64,000 nt of DNA from Cryobacterium sp. N22 (GTDB lineage: Bacteria; Actinomycetota; Actinomycetes; Actinomycetales; Microbacteriaceae), in contig NZ_PJJP01000021.1 of the NCBI RefSeq assembly GCF_002929555.1, positions 1 to 64,000 on the forward strand. Direction: 5' to 3'. This document shows, piece after piece, positions 45,031-54,100 of the stretch; within the stretch, counting starts at the first letter, position 1; each line of letters opens with the position of its first letter. Below the pieces are notes generated by a model that saw only the letters and a program-made list of their open reading frames with translations, was not told the origin of the DNA and made no database searches. Both the position numbers and the translations under genes were made by a program.

Positions 45031-45669
45031 CTAGGGGGTGGGGCGCCGGCGCAGGACGAGGAGGGTCACGCCGATCGCGGCGAGGATCGCCACGAGGGCT
45101 CCGCCGATCCAGAGCAGGTCGGTAGCCCGCACGCCGGAGCCGGACTCCGCCGCGTCGGTGCCGGCCGCGTCGGTGTCGACGGGTGCCGAGCCTCCGGTGG
45201 CGCACTCGGGAGCGGCCGCGGAACCCTCGGCGAGCACCTGGGTCGCGTCAGGTTGCCAGGTGAACGTGAAGGAGTCCGAGATCGGATGCCCGTCGGTCGA
45301 CACGACCTGCCACACCACCGTGTACTCCCCCGGCTGGCCGAGCTGCACCGCGGCCTCGAGCGTGGGTCCGGCGATCGTCGAACAGCCGTCACCGTAGAAT
45401 CGCGGCGCGTCAGCCGGGCCGGTGACCTGGATGGCGCTGCCCTCGCCCTGGCCCGAGAGGTCGAGCAGGTTGTCGTTGGTGGTGATCGACACGCTCCCCG
45501 GCTGCTCGGTGACGACCGAACCCGCCGACGGCGTCGAGCCGACCAGGTAGTTGTGCGCAAACGCCGGGGCGGCCGTGGCGCCGAGTGTGGCGACGGCCAG
45601 CACGACCCCGGCCAGCGCCGCCCGCTTCAGCATGCGGGCGTGGCGGCGGCTCTCTCGGAGGGGGGCCAT
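45031..45669 (-). CDS. copC: CopC-like copper-binding exported protein
   Basis: A 212-residue protein with a signal peptide ending PAFA before HNYLVGSTP, which puts a histidine at the mature N-terminus as in CopC copper sites. A second histidine is in TDGHPISDSFTF. A Thr/Ala-rich linker and a C-terminal TM (about 185-205) anchor it. CopC binds copper outside the membrane, often with YcnI. The ATG is 8 bases after the YcnI stop; an internal ATG at 45633 is possible. Confidence 0.88.
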   Translation of the reverse strand: MAPLRESRRHARMLKRAALAGVVLAVATLGATAAPAFAHNYLVGSTPSAGSVVTEQPGSVSITTNDNLLDLSGQGEGSAIQVTGPADAPRFYGDGCSTIAGPTLEAAVQLGQPGEYTVVWQVVSTDGHPISDSFTFTWQPDATQVLAEGSAAAPECATGGSAPVDTDAAGTDAAESGSGVRATDLLWIGGALVAILAAIGVTLLVLRRRPTP

Positions 45670-45677
45670 GGGGTGCT

Positions 45678-46343
45678 CTACGCCGCGTTCTTGCGTCGGG
45701 CGGCGACGGCGACCACGAGGCCGACGGCGCCGACGATGAGGCCGCCGATGCCGAGCAACCGGGCCAGCACATCGTCGGTGGCTGCCGGCTCGGTCGCGGC
45801 GGCGTCATCCGCTGCGGCAGCGTCGTCGGTCACGCCGTGGCCGTGGCCGGACTCCGCGCTGGCCGCGGTGACGGTGAGCGACGGGGCCGGGTGGGCCGGT
45901 TCGGCCTCGCCCTCGACGATGGTGTCCGACCAGTTCGTCTCGCCGGCCTCGCAGGACTGCAGCACGGGGAAGGCCAGAGTGTCGCCGACGGCGGCGTCTT
46001 CGGGGATCTGCAGGCTGAGCACGAAGGTGGTGCGCAGGCCGTCGGCGAGCGGGGTGAGGGCCGTGTAGGTGACCTGGCCGTCGGTGAGCGGGGTGACGTC
46101 CCAGCCCGGGTTGACGGTGGGTGTGACGCTGGTGATGGACTCGGGGACGTCGATGGTGATGCCGGTGGTGGCCGACCCGTCGCAGCCGTGGCCGAGCGAG
46201 AAGGTGAGCAGGCTGTAGGAGCCGGCGGCGGTCGACGACGGTTCGACCTCGACGTGGGCGCTTGCGGCCAGCGGAGCGGACAGGGCGAGCAGGCCGGCAC
46301 CGAGAAGGGCGGTGGCGGCGAAGACGGGCGTGGAGAGCTTCAT
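45678..46343 (-). CDS. ycnI: YcnI-like (DUF1775) exported protein
   Basis: A 221-residue protein with a signal peptide ending ASAHVEVEPSS, which leaves the conserved histidine at the mature N-terminus. It has the YcnI/DUF1775 fold (FSLGHGCDGSATTGITIDVPE, NPGWDVTPL, LQSCEAGETNWSD), a short His/Ala-rich stretch and a C-terminal TM. In Bacillus YcnI binds Cu(II) through the N-terminal His and a Trp. Here it is followed by copC. AAGGACC precedes the ATG at 46343; the open frame upstream is a shadow. Confidence 0.9.
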   Translation of the reverse strand: MKLSTPVFAATALLGAGLLALSAPLAASAHVEVEPSSTAAGSYSLLTFSLGHGCDGSATTGITIDVPESITSVTPTVNPGWDVTPLTDGQVTYTALTPLADGLRTTFVLSLQIPEDAAVGDTLAFPVLQSCEAGETNWSDTIVEGEAEPAHPAPSLTVTAASAESGHGHGVTDDAAAADDAAATEPAATDDVLARLLGIGGLIVGAVGLVVAVAARRKNAA

Positions 46344-46510
46344 GAGGGGTCCTTGAAATTGTGGCCGGTCGACACGCGACAGGTCGAATCGTGGCCGCGG
46401 TACGCCGCAGTCAGGAACGGCGGGGTTCGGCACGGATTCGACGGTGGCGGCCGACTGATGGGTCGGCAGAGTTAAGAGGTGCGGAGACTGCGGGTGGCCG
46501 AGCGCGAAGC

Positions 46511-47125
46511 TCAGGCGAACAGGTGCACCGGCGGCCCGCGATGCCGCATCGGGCTCAGCAGGACGAGGAGGTCGCGGGGTGGCCGAGCGGCCGAGGACGC
46601 CGAGATGGCGTGGGGGATGTTCGGGATCGGGGTGAGCACCAGGACCCGCACGAGCGCCTTCAGGGCCACCGTCGCGGTGCTGAACAGGCCCCAGAACGCC
46701 CGCTCGCCGAAGCGTAGCGCCACGACGGTCACGACGGCGGCGAGGACGTGGGCGAAGGGCATCATCAGCCCGTGGTCCGTGCCGGACATGGTTCCGGCCG
46801 GCATAGCCGACACGGAGATGCCGCCCGCGTGGTTCGCGTGGGCGGTTGCCGCATCCGTGGTCACCAGGGCGCCGCCCGCGCTGCCGAAGGAGAACAGCCC
46901 GTGGAAGATCAGCTGACTCACCAGCACCGCCGCGCTCAGGCGCCAGGTGGACAGGGTGCGACCGGACAGGGCGATGGAGACGATTCCCGCGAAGGCCAGG
47001 GACACGACCACGGCCAACAGGCCGGGCACGGCGCCGCCTCCCACGGTGTGCGACAGTGCGGCGACAAACGTGGAGACGGCCGCGACGATCCACCCACGGG
47101 CGAAGCGCGCCCAGCGTGTGGTCAT
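46511..47125 (-). CDS. Membrane protein with Met/His-rich loop, next to ycnI-copC
   Basis: A 204-residue protein with about five membrane helices. A loop in the middle is rich in His and Met (AHANHAGGISVSAMPAGTMSGTDHGLMMPFAH), a composition common in copper-handling proteins. No named family is recognised. It is the first gene of the minus-strand group with ycnI (167 bp away) and copC. ATG 47125 (MTTRWARF) was chosen over a longer frame that overlaps the pstS start region. Confidence 0.75.
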   Translation of the reverse strand: MTTRWARFARGWIVAAVSTFVAALSHTVGGGAVPGLLAVVVSLAFAGIVSIALSGRTLSTWRLSAAVLVSQLIFHGLFSFGSAGGALVTTDAATAHANHAGGISVSAMPAGTMSGTDHGLMMPFAHVLAAVVTVVALRFGERAFWGLFSTATVALKALVRVLVLTPIPNIPHAISASSAARPPRDLLVLLSPMRHRGPPVHLFA

Positions 47126-47225
47126 GATTCTCCCTCTGTCACGGTGTCTCGAATCTATCAGGACGGCGCCGTTCAGGAGCCTCTCGGAGAACAGGCAGCG
47201 CCGGTCGGGCAGAATGGGAACCGTG

Positions 47226-48305
47226 ATGGCAACAAACAGGCACCCGGTTATGACCCTTGGCACGTCAGTCGCGGTCGCCGCCCTGCTCCTATCGGGGTGC
47301 GCCGCCAACGAGTCCGGCGACGAGACGAGCTCCCTGGCCGGCACGCTGGACGGCGCCGGGTCGAGCGCGCAGGCCTCGGCCGAGGACGTCTGGGTGTCGC
47401 AGTTCCAACGGGCGAACGCCAGCGTGACGATCAATTACGACCCGACGGGCTCGGGAGCGGGCCGGGAGCAGTTCATCGGCGGCGGCGTCGACTTCGCCGG
47501 CTCCGACTCCGCCCTCAGCGATGAGGAGCTGGCCGGCGAGTTCGCGGCCTGCGCGCCGGGGTCCGCCGCGATCGACCTGCCCGTCTACGTGTCGCCGTTG
47601 GTTCTGGTCTACAACGTCGACGGCGTGGACGACCTGCGCCTGGATCCGGCCGCGATCGCGAACATCTTCTCTGGTGAGATCACGCGGTGGAACGACCCCG
47701 CCCTCGTCGCCCTGAACCCCGACGCCAGCCTGCCGGACGAACAGATCTCCGCCGTGCACCGCTCGGACGATTCGGGCACGACGAAGAACTTCGCCGACTA
47801 CCTGTACCAGAACGTGCCCGAGATCTGGACGACCGAGCCCGCCGACGCGTTCCCGTATCCCGGTGAGGGCGCCCAGGGCAACTCCGGCGTCGTGAGCGCC
47901 GTCGCCAACGGCAACAACACCATCGGCTACGCGGATGCGTCGCGGGTCGGCGACCTATCCGTGGCGGCGTTGCAGGTGGGCGACGAGTTCGTCGACTACT
48001 CCACCGAGGCTGCTGCGGCCATCATCGACGCGTCACCGTTGGTGCCCAGGGACAACCCCAATGACCTGGTGGTGGATGTCGACCGCACCTCCACGGCCTC
48101 CGGCGTGTACCCGCTGGTGCTCGTGAGCTATCTGATCGCGTGCGAGGAATACCCCGACGCCGACCAGGCCGAGCTCGTCGCGGCGTACCTGGCCTACGTG
48201 GCCAGCCCGGAAGGCCAGTCCGCCGCCGCCGAGAGCGCCGGGTCGGCTCCGCTGTCGGCTGACTTCTCCGACCGGGTGCTCGAGGCCGTCGACAGCATCC
48301 GCTGA
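47226..48305 (+). CDS. pstS: Phosphate-binding lipoprotein PstS
   Basis: A 359-residue lipoprotein: signal ending LLLSGC, then PstS motifs GAGSSAQ, YDPTGSGAGREQFIGGGVDFAGSD, IFSGEITRWNDPAL and HRSDDSGTTKNF. It binds phosphate for the PstCAB importer. No pstC, pstA or pstB follows; the next gene is convergent, so this copy is either a lone accessory or separated from its permease. ATG 47226 was taken; an in-frame ATG at 47214 is close. Confidence 0.93.
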   Translation: MATNRHPVMTLGTSVAVAALLLSGCAANESGDETSSLAGTLDGAGSSAQASAEDVWVSQFQRANASVTINYDPTGSGAGREQFIGGGVDFAGSDSALSDEELAGEFAACAPGSAAIDLPVYVSPLVLVYNVDGVDDLRLDPAAIANIFSGEITRWNDPALVALNPDASLPDEQISAVHRSDDSGTTKNFADYLYQNVPEIWTTEPADAFPYPGEGAQGNSGVVSAVANGNNTIGYADASRVGDLSVAALQVGDEFVDYSTEAAAAIIDASPLVPRDNPNDLVVDVDRTSTASGVYPLVLVSYLIACEEYPDADQAELVAAYLAYVASPEGQSAAAESAGSAPLSADFSDRVLEAVDSIR

Positions 48306-48482
48306 GCCGCGCACCCGCGCCTGAACGGCCGGGCGGATATCTGTGGAGCACCGCGCGGATGCCCCACAGACATCCTGTGCTCGCGCGCGCTGTCACAAAC
48401 CCGAATTGTGAGGGAGCACGCGAACGAGAAAACCGTACCGCATCGCGGTCGGTGCTCGGCGGATTCTCCGGCCGGTTAACCG

Positions 48483-48518
48483 CCGGCAGGGCACCCGCCG
48501 AAGCGGATGCCCTGCCGG
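48483..48518 (-). terminator. Hairpin after the DEAD-box helicase gene
   Basis: CCGGCAGGGCA (48483-48493) and TGCCCTGCCGG (48508-48518) are perfect 11-bp arms 14 bases past the helicase stop. No T run is present. It may serve both convergent genes. Confidence 0.5.
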
Positions 48519-48531
48519 TTGTGCGCTGGTG

Positions 48532-50598
48532 TTACAGGTTCGCCAGAGCGGTGATCGACGCGTCACCCGGCGTGGCCGTGGTGAAGCTGGAGTCGATCTC
48601 GGCCCGGTCGAGGAGGTCTTCCATACGACGACGACGCTGCTTGGGGATCAGCGTGACGACGGTGCCGGACTTGCCTGCGCGGCCGGTGCGGCCGGCGCGG
48701 TGCAGGTAGGTCTTGTACTCGTCGGGCATGTCGGCCTGGATGACCAGGTCGATGTCGTCGACGTGGATGCCGCGGGCGGCGACATCCGTGGCGACGAGAA
48801 CGTTGACACGACCGCTGGTGAGCATCTGCAGGTTGCGGGTACGGCGGGCCTGGTTGAGGTCGCCGTGCAGGCTGGTGGCCTTGACGCCGGCGTCTTCGAG
48901 AGCGTCGGAGAGCTGCTCGGCGTAGGCGCGGGTGCGGCTGAAGATGAGCGTCTTGCCCTGGCGGTCGACGAGCTGGCCGATGATGGCAGCCTTGTCGCGG
49001 TGCTCGATGAGGAGGACCTTGTGGTCGATCGTGCTGGAGGCCTGGTCTTCACCGGCGACCTCGTGCACGGCCGGGTTGGTCAGGAATTCCTTGACCAGCG
49101 AGGCAACACCCTTGTCGAGGGTGGCCGAGAACAGCAGACGCTGGCCGCCCTTCTTGGTGCCGCGCAGGATGCGCTGAACCGGCTCGAGGAAGCCCAGGTC
49201 GCACATGTAGTCGGCCTCGTCGAGGACCGTGATGACAACCTCGGACAGGTCGAGACGACCCTGCTCGATAAGGTCTTCGATGCGGCCGGCGGTGCCGATG
49301 ATGATGTCCACGCCGCGCTGGAGGGCGCTGACCTGGCGGTACTGCGGGACGCCGCCGTAGATCTGGGTGGTGAAGAGGCCGACGCTGCGGGCGATGGGCT
49401 GCACGGTGCGGTCGATCTGCAGGGCCAGCTCACGGGTGGGGGCCAGGATCAGCGCGCGGGGCTTGCGGGCCATCTTGCGGTCCTTGGCGCCGTTGTTCTC
49501 CATGAGCTTCTCGATCATGGGAGCGGCGAAGGCGATGGTCTTGCCCGAACCGGTCTTGCCGCGGCCGAGCACGTCGCGGCCGGCGAGGACATCGGGGATG
49601 GTCGCAGCCTGGATCGGGAACGGGGACGGCGCGCCGAGCAGGGCGAGCTCGCGCACGATGTTGCCACCGAGGCCGAGGTCACCGAAGGTCACACCGACAA
49701 CGTCTTCTGCGGTCGTGGCGATGGCCTCGAGGCGCTCGAGCACCACGTCGTCGCCGGCGGCGAACTTGGGCTTGGAGTCGCGGTCGGGGTAGAAGTTGCT
49801 GGAGTGGCCGCCGTCGTTGGAACGGTCGTTGCGGGCCGCGCGGTCGTTGCTGTACGCGGGACGCTCGCCACGGGCCGGGCGGTCGTTGTTGTACGACGGA
49901 CGCTCGGTGCGGGCGGGACGGTCGCTGTTGTACGACGGACGCTCGGTGCGAGCCGGACGGTCGCTGCCCCGGTCGTTGTAGGCGGGACGATCGGTGCGCG
50001 GGGCACGGTCGCCGTACGACGGACGCTCGGTGCGAGCCGGACGGTCGTTGTTGTGGGACGGACGGTCGGTGCGCGGGGCACGGTCACCATACGACGGACG
50101 CTCGGTGCGAGCCGGACGGTCGTTGTTGTACGACGGACGATCGGTGCGCGGGGCACGGTCGCCGTAGGACGGACGGTCGTTGTTGTACGACGGGCGATCG
50201 GTGCGCGGGGCACGGTCACCGTAGGACGGACGGTCGCCGCGAGCGGGACGGTCGTTGTTGTACGAGGGACGGTCGCCGCGAGCGGGACGGTCGTTGTTGT
50301 AGGAGGGACGGTCGGTGCGCGGGGCACGGTCGTTGGAGGCCGGACGCTCGGTGCGGGCACCGTAGGCGGGACGGTCACCGTAGGCGGGACGGTCGGAGGA
50401 GGAGCGCTCACCCGAGCGCGCTGCGCGCTCGTCGGCGTTCCAGCGCTGCTTCTTGGGAGCGCCCTCGTCTGCGCGGTAGCCGCGGTGTCCGGGGCTCTTG
50501 CTGCCACCCTTGGGTGCGCCCTTGGGGCCGCCCTTGGAGTGGCTGGGGTCGAAGTTCTTGGCTGCGCGGCCGACGGCCGGCTTCTTGCTAGAAGGCAT
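48532..50598 (-). CDS. DEAD-box RNA helicase with long R/D/P-rich N-terminal region
   Basis: A 688-residue protein. Residues about 1-260 are a low-complexity stretch of DRPSYNNDRPARGDR-like repeats. Residues about 270-640 are a DEAD-box core: GRGKTGSGKT (motif I), PTRELALQ, LDEADYM (motif II), FSATL (III) and HRAGRTGRAG (VI). Such helicases unwind RNA and assist ribosome assembly or mRNA decay, often at low temperature. The repeat tail is a likely RNA-binding, phase-separating region, though the usual RGG box is replaced by DRP. ATG 50598 (MPSSKK) is used; 50628 is an alternative. The 255 bp upstream could be a long 5' leader. Confidence 0.9.
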   Translation of the reverse strand: MPSSKKPAVGRAAKNFDPSHSKGGPKGAPKGGSKSPGHRGYRADEGAPKKQRWNADERAARSGERSSSDRPAYGDRPAYGARTERPASNDRAPRTDRPSYNNDRPARGDRPSYNNDRPARGDRPSYGDRAPRTDRPSYNNDRPSYGDRAPRTDRPSYNNDRPARTERPSYGDRAPRTDRPSHNNDRPARTERPSYGDRAPRTDRPAYNDRGSDRPARTERPSYNSDRPARTERPSYNNDRPARGERPAYSNDRAARNDRSNDGGHSSNFYPDRDSKPKFAAGDDVVLERLEAIATTAEDVVGVTFGDLGLGGNIVRELALLGAPSPFPIQAATIPDVLAGRDVLGRGKTGSGKTIAFAAPMIEKLMENNGAKDRKMARKPRALILAPTRELALQIDRTVQPIARSVGLFTTQIYGGVPQYRQVSALQRGVDIIIGTAGRIEDLIEQGRLDLSEVVITVLDEADYMCDLGFLEPVQRILRGTKKGGQRLLFSATLDKGVASLVKEFLTNPAVHEVAGEDQASSTIDHKVLLIEHRDKAAIIGQLVDRQGKTLIFSRTRAYAEQLSDALEDAGVKATSLHGDLNQARRTRNLQMLTSGRVNVLVATDVAARGIHVDDIDLVIQADMPDEYKTYLHRAGRTGRAGKSGTVVTLIPKQRRRRMEDLLDRAEIDSSFTTATPGDASITALANL

Positions 50599-50781
50599 AG
50601 AAGTATTTCTGGGTTGTGTTGAGTACATGGCAGTAGTGCGTCGCACGGCGACGCAACCTGAGAACCCGGGCAGTCTATGGCCGGGGCCGTTCACATACAG
50701 TGATTTTTCACCAGCGGATTACTGGGAAACCGGCCCATCCTGACTTACAAACCCATCCGCGCACACAATAAACCAGCGCGG

Positions 50782-50787
50782 TGTCAA
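50782..50787 (-). promoter_or_regulatory. Possible -35 TTGACA of the helicase promoter
   Basis: TTGACA on the minus strand about 185 bases before the start. No convincing -10 box stands at the usual distance, so this is weak; if real, the 5' leader is long. Confidence 0.25.
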
Positions 50788-50853
50788 GAGCCGACTTGTC
50801 TACGTTACCTTATCGAGTCCCAAATGTCACGGATGGCTTTGACCGACGCGCAT

Positions 50854-51615
50854 TCAGCCGGCCGGAGTTCCGTGAGCGATGCCGTCGAGCCACTGAGTGA
50901 ATGGCTGGATGCCGCGCTCGGCATTGCGGGCCGGCAACAGGGTGCCGTCACGCATCGCCGTGCCCATCCGGCCCGGCAGCTTGAATTGCACGATGCGGGT
51001 ACGGGTGCGCGTGGCCCTGGCGTAGGCGCGCACCATGTCGACGAGGCGTTCCTCTCGCGGGCCGCCGAGGTCGGGAACGTGCCCACGCGGTGTGCCCACC
51101 GCAAGCTCCACGAGCCTCTGGGCAACCTCCCGGGCAGCAACGGGCTGGGTTCGCATGACGGGCACCATGGTGACTACACCCCGCGTGCTTCGCCCGAGGG
51201 TCTGGGCCGCGAACTCGTGGAACTGCGTGGCCCTGAGTATGGTCCACGGCACCGCGCCGCGTTTCACCGCCTCCTCCTGACCGTCTTTGCCCGCGTAGTA
51301 CCCGGCGGAGACGGCATGGGCGTTCACGATCGACAGGGCGACGTGGTGCCGCACCCCGGCGGCGGCCTCGGCCTTAAGCAGGGCGGCCGTGGTGGTACCG
51401 AAGAATCGGGTGGACGCCTTAGCGGACAGCGTGGAGGTATTGAGGACGTCGATGAGTCCGTCGACGCCCTCAAGTGCCGACGAGAGGCCCGCTCCGGTGA
51501 GCACGTCGAAGCCGGTCGACCTGGCGATGACCACTGGTTCGTGACCGTGTCCGGTGAGCAACTCGGTGATGTGACGCCCGACGGTGCCGGTTCCACCCGC
51601 TATGGCAATTTTCAC
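50854..51615 (-). CDS. NAD(P)-binding NmrA-like/atypical SDR protein
   Basis: A 253-residue protein: VKIAIAGGTGTVGRHITELL is the dinucleotide motif, and SIVNAHAVSAGYYAGKDGQEE and WTILRATQFHEF are usual for NmrA/SDR_a5-like proteins. They act as NADP-dependent sensors or reductases on unknown substrates. GTG 51615 follows AAGGAGGCGTC; the longer ATG frame at 51816 is not supported. Confidence 0.82.
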   Translation of the reverse strand: MKIAIAGGTGTVGRHITELLTGHGHEPVVIARSTGFDVLTGAGLSSALEGVDGLIDVLNTSTLSAKASTRFFGTTTAALLKAEAAAGVRHHVALSIVNAHAVSAGYYAGKDGQEEAVKRGAVPWTILRATQFHEFAAQTLGRSTRGVVTMVPVMRTQPVAAREVAQRLVELAVGTPRGHVPDLGGPREERLVDMVRAYARATRTRTRIVQFKLPGRMGTAMRDGTLLPARNAERGIQPFTQWLDGIAHGTPAG

Positions 51616-51753
51616 GACGCCTCCTTTTCTGGGCTCTCCCGGTGGGCCAAGCCCAGATGATGCCGTGATTCTATGCCGATGGCGCCGAAACCTCCGGGCA
51701 CGAGGGGCCCCGGCGGATTGGGCAGGAGGCCGGGGATCGTGGAGAATCGTTCG

Positions 51754-52860
51754 ATGCGCACCCCCGATCTCTCCCCGCGTGCCACCGGCGGTCTGGTGAA
51801 GAGCGCTATCGCCCACCCCCGCCTCCTGCAGGCGGCGAAGACGGCCGTGGCGGTCGCGATCGCCTGGAAACTCGCCCCACTGATGCCCGGTGTCGCCAAC
51901 GACTACCCCTATTACGCGCCGCTCGGGGTGATCGTTGCCAGTTTTCCGACCCTGATGGGGTCGATCAAGAACGCCCTGCAGACCCTCGCCGGGCTGGTGA
52001 TCGGCATAGCCCTGGCTGCCGCGGTGATCATCTTCAGTGAGCCCAGCGTGCTGACGGTGTCGCTCGTCGTGGGGATCGGAATGCTGTTCGGCGGCATCCG
52101 CCAGCTGGGCGCCGGACGGGACTACGTGCCGATCGCTGGCCTGTTCGTGCTGATCGTGGGCGGGCCGAACGCCGACGGCTATTCCATCGGTTACGTCTCG
52201 CAGATGAGCCTGGGCATCGTGGTGGGGCTCGCGGTCAACCTCCTAGTCGCACCGCCGCTGCGGGTGAGCGCCGCGGTGAAGGAGCTGTCCAGGTTGCGGG
52301 CTGCGCTCGGGGTGCACCTGAGTTCGGTTGCCGACGCGCTCGACGCGAGCTGGCCGCCCGAAGAGGCCGAATGGTCACAGCAGGGCGCCACGTTGGCGAG
52401 CACCAGCACCGCCGTGCGTCGCGCGTTGGCGGAGGCCGACGAGAGCCGCCGGATCAACCCGCGGGCCCGCATGCAACCGCATGATCTCAGCACCGACTAC
52501 GACGACCTGGCGGCGCTGGAGAACGCGACGTTCTATGTGCGCGACCTCACCGACGTGCTCGCCGGGGCGGCCTGGGGTACGCCGGTGCCCGTCGAGCTGC
52601 CGGCCGTGCTGCGACCGACGCTGAGCGCTGCGGTGCGGGCGACGGCCGACCTGGTCAAGGAATGGGACACCGGGGAACCGAGCCTCGCCTCCCTGCAGGC
52701 GGCCGAGGACGCCGCCGCCGCCATGACCCAGGCGATCCATGAGCACCGTGAGCTGGGCGCCGACGCCATCGTCGCGGCCAGCGCGGCAACCCTCGACGTC
52801 ACCCGGATGCTCGCCGCCCTCAGCCCGGGGATCACCCGCGACGTTCCGGCCAAGGCCTGA
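51754..52860 (+). CDS. FUSC/aromatic acid exporter-like membrane protein
   Basis: A 368-residue protein with about six N-terminal membrane helices (KTAVAVAIAWKLAPLMPG, YAPLGVIVASFPTLMGSIKNALQTLAGLVIG), followed by a soluble helical half. It fits the FUSC/ArAE family, whose members export aromatic acids or unknown compounds. GGAGA precedes the ATG at 51754. Substrate unknown. It is divergent from the NmrA-like gene. Confidence 0.78.
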   Translation: MRTPDLSPRATGGLVKSAIAHPRLLQAAKTAVAVAIAWKLAPLMPGVANDYPYYAPLGVIVASFPTLMGSIKNALQTLAGLVIGIALAAAVIIFSEPSVLTVSLVVGIGMLFGGIRQLGAGRDYVPIAGLFVLIVGGPNADGYSIGYVSQMSLGIVVGLAVNLLVAPPLRVSAAVKELSRLRAALGVHLSSVADALDASWPPEEAEWSQQGATLASTSTAVRRALAEADESRRINPRARMQPHDLSTDYDDLAALENATFYVRDLTDVLAGAAWGTPVPVELPAVLRPTLSAAVRATADLVKEWDTGEPSLASLQAAEDAAAAMTQAIHEHRELGADAIVAASAATLDVTRMLAALSPGITRDVPAKA

Positions 52861-53000
52861 CGCCGCGCTGACGCTGCCGACGGAGCCGGGCCGCTGTACA
52901 CGACGCGCCCGGCCTGCCTTCGGGCACCCGCCGATTGGCCGGCGGGGCCCGACCGTTCTATTCTCGAAAGCACCCGTACCCAGCACATTCAGGAGCATCC

Positions 53001-54095
53001 GTGAGCACCGGTCGCCGCATCATCGGACTAGGCTCCCGACGCTTTCTCGTTCTCTTCGTGGCGTATGCCAGCGGCATGGCCGTAGTGGCCACCGCTGTGC
53101 TCGGCGGCCTGCATTGGAACCTGCGCCCGGTGGCGCCCGCCCAGGCCGGCGGAACCGCGAGCGAGGTCGACACCACGGCAATTGTGGGCATCCGCACCTT
53201 CACGGCGCCCGGGGACGCGGTGATCGACGAAGACGTCGTCTACGCCACGCAACCGGACGGCACCCAGCTCACCCTCGACGTCTGCTCGCCGCCGGAGGAG
53301 GCCGGGTCCACAGCCGACGCCGACGGCGCATCCGCGGATCCGGCCACCACTGACGCCACGGATGCAGGCTCGGCCAGCCCGACCCCCGCAGAAGCCACCC
53401 CGCGCCCGGCCGTGCTGTCCATCCACGGCGGCAGCTGGGCCCGTGGCGACAAGGGCAACAGCGACTGGCGGAACGTCTGCGAATGGCTCGCCTCCGAGGG
53501 ATTTGTGGCGTACTCGGTGAACTACCGGCTTGTGCCGGCGGTGAGTTTTCCGGCTGCCATCGAAGACCTGGGCCGCGCCGTCGAATGGATGCGCGCCAAT
53601 GCCGGGCACTACGGCATCGACCCCGACCGGATCGGAGCCTTCGGCGGCTCTGCGGGCGGAAACCTGGCCAGCCTGCTCGGTGCCCGCGGCAGCGGATCCC
53701 TCACCGACGGCAGCCGGGTCGCGGCGGTTGCCGAACTCTCCGGTCCCGTCGACCTGAGCTACGACGGCATCGTCGTGGCCGGCGGGTCATCCGGGCTCGA
53801 GCGCATCGTGCTCGACTACCTGGACTGCGAATCGTTGCTGGACTGCCGGGCGGCCCGGGAGGCGTCAGCCGTCAGGTCGCTGGATCGCACCGATCCGCCC
53901 GTTTTCGTCGGTTCGTCCACCGAGGAGTTCATTCCGCTGAGCCAGTCCACCGGCTTCGCCGCGGACCTCGACGACCTCGGCATCGTCAACCAGCTCGTCA
54001 CCGTGCCGGGCAGCCTGCACTCCATCGGCATCCTCGATGAGGCGATGCGCGGTCATGTGTCGGCCTTCCTGCACGAGCACCTCGACGCGGACTGA
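53001..54095 (+). CDS. Membrane-anchored alpha/beta hydrolase (esterase/lipase, HSL-like)
   Basis: A 364-residue protein with an N-terminal TM (about 15-38), then an Ala/Thr/Asp-rich linker near 95-130 and an alpha/beta hydrolase. Motifs are IHGGSW (oxyanion), the nucleophile GGSAGGN near residue 217 and the last His in GSLHSIG near 340. It resembles hormone-sensitive lipase-type esterases acting on small esters. GTG 53001 follows AGGAG. It converges on the GH3 gene. Confidence 0.88.
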   Translation: MSTGRRIIGLGSRRFLVLFVAYASGMAVVATAVLGGLHWNLRPVAPAQAGGTASEVDTTAIVGIRTFTAPGDAVIDEDVVYATQPDGTQLTLDVCSPPEEAGSTADADGASADPATTDATDAGSASPTPAEATPRPAVLSIHGGSWARGDKGNSDWRNVCEWLASEGFVAYSVNYRLVPAVSFPAAIEDLGRAVEWMRANAGHYGIDPDRIGAFGGSAGGNLASLLGARGSGSLTDGSRVAAVAELSGPVDLSYDGIVVAGGSSGLERIVLDYLDCESLLDCRAAREASAVRSLDRTDPPVFVGSSTEEFIPLSQSTGFAADLDDLGIVNQLVTVPGSLHSIGILDEAMRGHVSAFLHEHLDAD

Positions 54096-54100
54096 CGTTC

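Noticed and set aside
48529..50622. Long plus-strand open frame opposite the DEAD-box helicase
   Set aside because: The minus strand shows all helicase motifs; the plus frame is repetitive RTLGASRT-type shadow sequence caused by high GC.
37461..54095. Prophage, insertion sequence or integron remains
   Set aside because: No transposase, integrase, terminal inverted repeats with target duplication or phage gene was found; composition is uniform with the rest.
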